Assembly (NCBI GenBank): GCA_900555175.1
Contig: USJT01000024.1
Span: forward strand, 1-9,566
From: an uncultured bacterium
GTDB taxonomy: Bacteria; Cyanobacteriota; Vampirovibrionia; Gastranaerophilales; Gastranaerophilaceae
Direction: 5' to 3'
Length of the DNA: 9,566 nt
The position numbers were made by a program, and so were the translations under genes. Position 1 is the stretch's first letter; each line of letters begins with the position of its first letter. Below the pieces are notes generated by a model. The model was given only the letters and a program-made list of their open reading frames with translations, had not been told where the DNA came from and ran no database searches. Positions 7,125 through 9,566 of the stretch are shown piece by piece.

Positions 7125-7811
7125 ATGGTAAGATTGATTAATGACAGCAACCTTAAATTTTTAACAAGTGCGGTATATAGGATTTTAAGATTCCAAGAAA
7201 TATTTACACACATAGAAAATCATAATCATCCCAAAAATCCACCTTGCATATTTGCACTATGGCATGCGAATCAATTACTTGTGCATGGGATTAAGGACAG
7301 AAAAAATTTAAGTGTATTAATCAGTAATTCTATTGACGGACAAATTGTTGCAAGTGTTTGTGAAAATTGGGGATTTAAAGTCGTAAGAGGTTCCTCAGGC
7401 AAAAAAGGTTCCGTTGAATCAACAATGCAAATGCTTGAAAGATTAAAGAATGGAGAAAGCGTTGCAATAATGGTTGACGGGCCTCACGGTCCATTACATA
7501 AAGTTAAAAACGGAGCCATTAAATTGGCACAACTTTCCGGAGCTCCAATTATTCCGGTTACTTGGTTTTCTCCGCAAAAATCATTTGTAAGCCTTCCTTC
7601 CTGGGACAAAATGAAAGTCCCTTGCGGATTATGTAATATTTTAAACATATACGCAGAACCTATATACGTAAAACAAGATGCTACTAATGAAGAGCTTTCA
7701 GAAATTAAAGAAAAAATTAAAAATGAACTTTTAAATTTAGATGCAAAAGCACCTGAAATATATAACGAGGCTAAAAAACAAGGATTATGGGACAAAAAGA
7801 AAAAGAATTAA
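7125..7811 (+). CDS. DUF374 / lysophospholipid acyltransferase family protein
   Basis: This 228-residue protein has the hallmarks of the DUF374 branch of the lysophospholipid acyltransferase fold. They are FALWHANQLL with the W46-H47 pair (43-52), the ISNSIDGQIVASVCENWGF block (66-84), VVRGSSGKKG (86-95) and IMVDGPHGP (115-123, usually DGPRGP), then GAIKLAQLSGAPIIPVTW (130-147). Known relatives act at the cytoplasmic membrane on lipids or lipid A-like substrates; the exact substrate of this branch is unsettled. No strong membrane segment is obvious, so it may be peripheral. The C-terminus is lysine-rich (DKKKKN). The ATG follows an extended -10 box with no leader. It is the first gene of a rightward operon, and its last 25 bases overlap the start of the amidase gene. 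Confidence 0.85.
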   Translation: MVRLINDSNLKFLTSAVYRILRFQEIFTHIENHNHPKNPPCIFALWHANQLLVHGIKDRKNLSVLISNSIDGQIVASVCENWGFKVVRGSSGKKGSVESTMQMLERLKNGESVAIMVDGPHGPLHKVKNGAIKLAQLSGAPIIPVTWFSPQKSFVSLPSWDKMKVPCGLCNILNIYAEPIYVKQDATNEELSEIKEKIKNELLNLDAKAPEIYNEAKKQGLWDKKKKN

Positions 7812-8605
7812 ACATATCTGCAATACAGATGTGTTCAAAGATTGGGGATAAAAAAGCAAATTTTGATAAAGTATCATCTCTTGTTCAAAGAGATATCAAA
7901 AAAGGAGTTGATATTATTGTTTTGCCTGAAGTTTGGACTGTCGGCTGGGGACCAAAACATTTTAGAGAATCGGCAGAAGAAATTAAAAACAGTGAAACAA
8001 TTAAACTTCTTTCAGACATAGCAAAGGATTATAATACATGGGTTGTTGGCGGAAGCTTCATTTCCAAATCAGATGAACATTATTACAACACCTGTCCTGT
8101 ATTAAACAGAAAAGGCGAACTTGTTGCTTTATATTCCAAAAACCACTTATTCTCATATTACGGAAGTGATGAAGGAACATTTGTAGAAGTTGGCAAAAAT
8201 CCTGTTATGGTTGATATTGAAGGAGTAAAAACAGGTTTAACAATATGTTATGATATTAGATTTCCTGAAATTTACAGAGCATACAGAAAAGCAGGAGCTG
8301 ATCTTTTTATAAATTGTGCAGCCTGGGGATTAAAAAAGCCTATACCATGGGAATGTATGACAAGATGCAGAGCTGTTGAAAACCAAGCATATATGGTTGC
8401 TCTAACTCAATCAGGCTACATCGAAAACGGCGAATGGAATATCGGTCACTCAAGAATTATTGATTACAAAGGAGATACAATATCAGAAATCAAAGACCAA
8501 AAAGAAGGTGCATTTTCAGCAACTTTAGATTTTGCTCCAATGTATGAATTCAGAGAAAAATGTACTTGTATGAATGATATAAGAAAATCTTACGAGGTTA
8601 AATGA
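7787..8605 (+). CDS. Carbon-nitrogen hydrolase (nitrilase superfamily, omega-amidase-like)
   Basis: This 272-residue protein belongs to the nitrilase superfamily, cytoplasmic enzymes that hydrolyse amide C-N bonds of small molecules. The catalytic Glu-Lys-Cys triad is intact: E48 in VLPEVW, K118 in YSKNHLF and C154 in TICYDIRFPE. The Cys motif and overall layout resemble omega-amidase (Nit2/YafV) and the Bacillus MtnU-type amidases, which act on alpha-keto acid amides such as ketoglutaramate, but the substrate cannot be fixed from sequence. The C-terminal region has three cysteines within a short stretch near residues 259-261 and 190-194, which is mildly unusual. The ATG at 7787 is the only plausible start. 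It lies within the acyltransferase gene, and an AAGGA at 7780-7784 is only two bases ahead, so translation is probably coupled. It overlaps dacB by ATGA. Confidence 0.9.
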   Translation: MGQKEKELNISAIQMCSKIGDKKANFDKVSSLVQRDIKKGVDIIVLPEVWTVGWGPKHFRESAEEIKNSETIKLLSDIAKDYNTWVVGGSFISKSDEHYYNTCPVLNRKGELVALYSKNHLFSYYGSDEGTFVEVGKNPVMVDIEGVKTGLTICYDIRFPEIYRAYRKAGADLFINCAAWGLKKPIPWECMTRCRAVENQAYMVALTQSGYIENGEWNIGHSRIIDYKGDTISEIKDQKEGAFSATLDFAPMYEFREKCTCMNDIRKSYEVK

Positions 8606-9566
8606 AAAAAATCTTAGTTCTTTTAATGAGTTTAACGGTAATATTAGGGATACAATCAAAAGTTTTTGCCTCAGCAATTGATTCAACAATTTCAGATTCA
8701 GGCATAAATAAAGGTAGTGTATCCGTTTCTGTCAGAGATTTAGAAACGGGGAAAGCGGTTTATGAGCTTCACGAAAACAAGCCTTCCATGCCTGCATCAA
8801 CAATGAAACTTATAACCCTGACAGCATCAATAGACAAACTCGGAAAGAACTACGAATTTTCAACAAAATTATATAAAAATACCAACAACGAATTATTCAT
8901 AAAACTTGGGGCAGATCCATTCTTAACTTCAGCAGGTCTAAATAATTTGTTTGAAAAAGCCGTAAAAGAGAAAAAAGTAGTTTCTCCAAAAGCCATATAT
9001 ATTGATGACTATATTTTTGACAGCACGGAATGGGGAGAAGGCTGGCAATGGGATGATGATTTAAACCCGCTTATGCCAAAATTCAGTTCCTATAACATTG
9101 ACGGTAATAAACTCGGTATAATTATTACACCGACAACACTTGGTGCTCCAGCATCAATTTACACATCAAAATTCTACCCGACAACATTTATGAACCTTGT
9201 AACAACAGGGAAAGAAAATAAAGTAGAAATCAGCAGAAATAATAGTATTTCACCTGATATTTTAAAAGTTGAAGGGACAATAAATAAACAAATTACCCAA
9301 TACATTCCAATCAACCACCCTAAAAGATATTTTATTTTAAGGATGGAAGATGCAATTCGATCTGCAAAAATGGATTACTACGGCGCATTTATGCAGAAAA
9401 AAGTTCCATCATCAAATGTTTATCTGGTCTCAGAAGTAAAACATCAGATGGATAAGGCTATTGAAGAAATACTTGCAAACAGCAACAATTTTGTCGCAGA
9501 ATCAGTCTTTAAATTAGCCGGAGCAAAATATGTTAATAACACAGGCTCTTTAGCTAATTCACAAAA
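8602..9566 (+). CDS. dacB: D-alanyl-D-alanine carboxypeptidase/endopeptidase (PBP4/DacB type), 5' part
   Basis: The first 321 codons are present; the gene runs off the right edge. Residues 1-24 form a Sec signal peptide (MKK start, hydrophobic core, cleavage near VFA-SA). The first active-site motif SxxK is STMK (66-69) in MPASTMKL, with S66 the acylated serine. LGADPFLTSAGL (102-113) and the DDYIFDSTEWGEGWQWDD stretch (135-152) are typical of class C PBP4 proteins. The second motif SxN is S294-N-N296 in ANSNNFVAE. The KTG motif lies beyond the window. The enzyme trims or cleaves peptidoglycan cross-links in the periplasm, mostly non-essentially in known species. The ATG overlaps the amidase stop (ATGA), and GAGG (8594-8597) lies four bases ahead, so it is the third gene of the same operon. 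Confidence 0.93.
   Translation, partial: MKKILVLLMSLTVILGIQSKVFASAIDSTISDSGINKGSVSVSVRDLETGKAVYELHENKPSMPASTMKLITLTASIDKLGKNYEFSTKLYKNTNNELFIKLGADPFLTSAGLNNLFEKAVKEKKVVSPKAIYIDDYIFDSTEWGEGWQWDDDLNPLMPKFSSYNIDGNKLGIIITPTTLGAPASIYTSKFYPTTFMNLVTTGKENKVEISRNNSISPDILKVEGTINKQITQYIPINHPKRYFILRMEDAIRSAKMDYYGAFMQKKVPSSNVYLVSEVKHQMDKAIEEILANSNNFVAESVFKLAGAKYVNNTGSLANSQ

Noticed and set aside
7484..7795. Leftward 103-codon open frame opposite the DUF374 gene
   Set aside because: It is antisense to conserved DUF374 motifs and has no sign of its own conservation.
1..9566. Novel multi-gene system, mobile element, CRISPR array, tRNA/rRNA or defence island
   Set aside because: Nearly all bases are accounted for by recognised housekeeping genes. 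I saw no spaced repeats, transposase motifs, cloverleaf-like segments or clear shift in base composition.

Overview
The window is a compact, AT-rich bacterial chromosomal segment (roughly one third G+C by eye). It holds eight protein genes, all housekeeping or cell-envelope genes except one small secreted protein I do not recognise. TGA acts as a stop and TGG as Trp, so the code is standard. The gene set (TlyA, Pol I, trigger factor/ClpP/ClpX, a DUF374 acyltransferase, a PBP4-type peptidase), low G+C and export signals suggest a Gram-negative-type gut or environmental bacterium. A Gastranaerophilales/Vampirovibrionia-like non-photosynthetic relative of Cyanobacteria is my guess. That guess is inference only: no rRNA or lineage-specific marker is present.

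Layout, left to right. Positions 3-263 (+) are the 3' end of tlyA. It runs tail-to-tail into a leftward pair: a small secreted protein (260-679, -) whose start overlaps the end of polA (664-3519, -). A strong intrinsic terminator at 3577-3605 separates polA from the leftward protein-quality-control cluster clpX (3616-4920), clpP (4986-5576) and tig (5712-7004). A second intrinsic terminator (5666-5695) lies between tig and clpP, so clpPX probably also has its own promoter. The 7005-7124 gap carries divergent promoters. To the left is a TATGAT box for tig; to the right is an extended -10 box placed exactly seven bases before an ATG. The rightward genes form a tightly overlapping operon: a DUF374 acyltransferase (7125-7811), a nitrilase-superfamily amidase (7787-8605) and dacB (8602 to the window edge, incomplete).

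How the genes work together: trigger factor catches nascent chains at the ribosome. ClpX unfolds and ClpP degrades selected proteins, with both ClpP catalytic and ClpX docking features intact. Pol I keeps its 5' nuclease and polymerase sites, but all four proofreading metal ligands are substituted. The rightward operon joins a predicted lipid acyltransferase and a peptidoglycan DD-peptidase with a small-molecule amidase; what links the amidase to the other two is unknown.

I found no mobile element, CRISPR array, tRNA, rRNA, phage or defence gene, and no gene-free stretch over 300 bases. I see no new multi-gene system. The points worth a second look are the unknown secreted protein coupled to polA, the proofreading-dead Pol I, the apparently leaderless operon start, the corrected tig start, and several hairpins in the clpP/clpX spacers.
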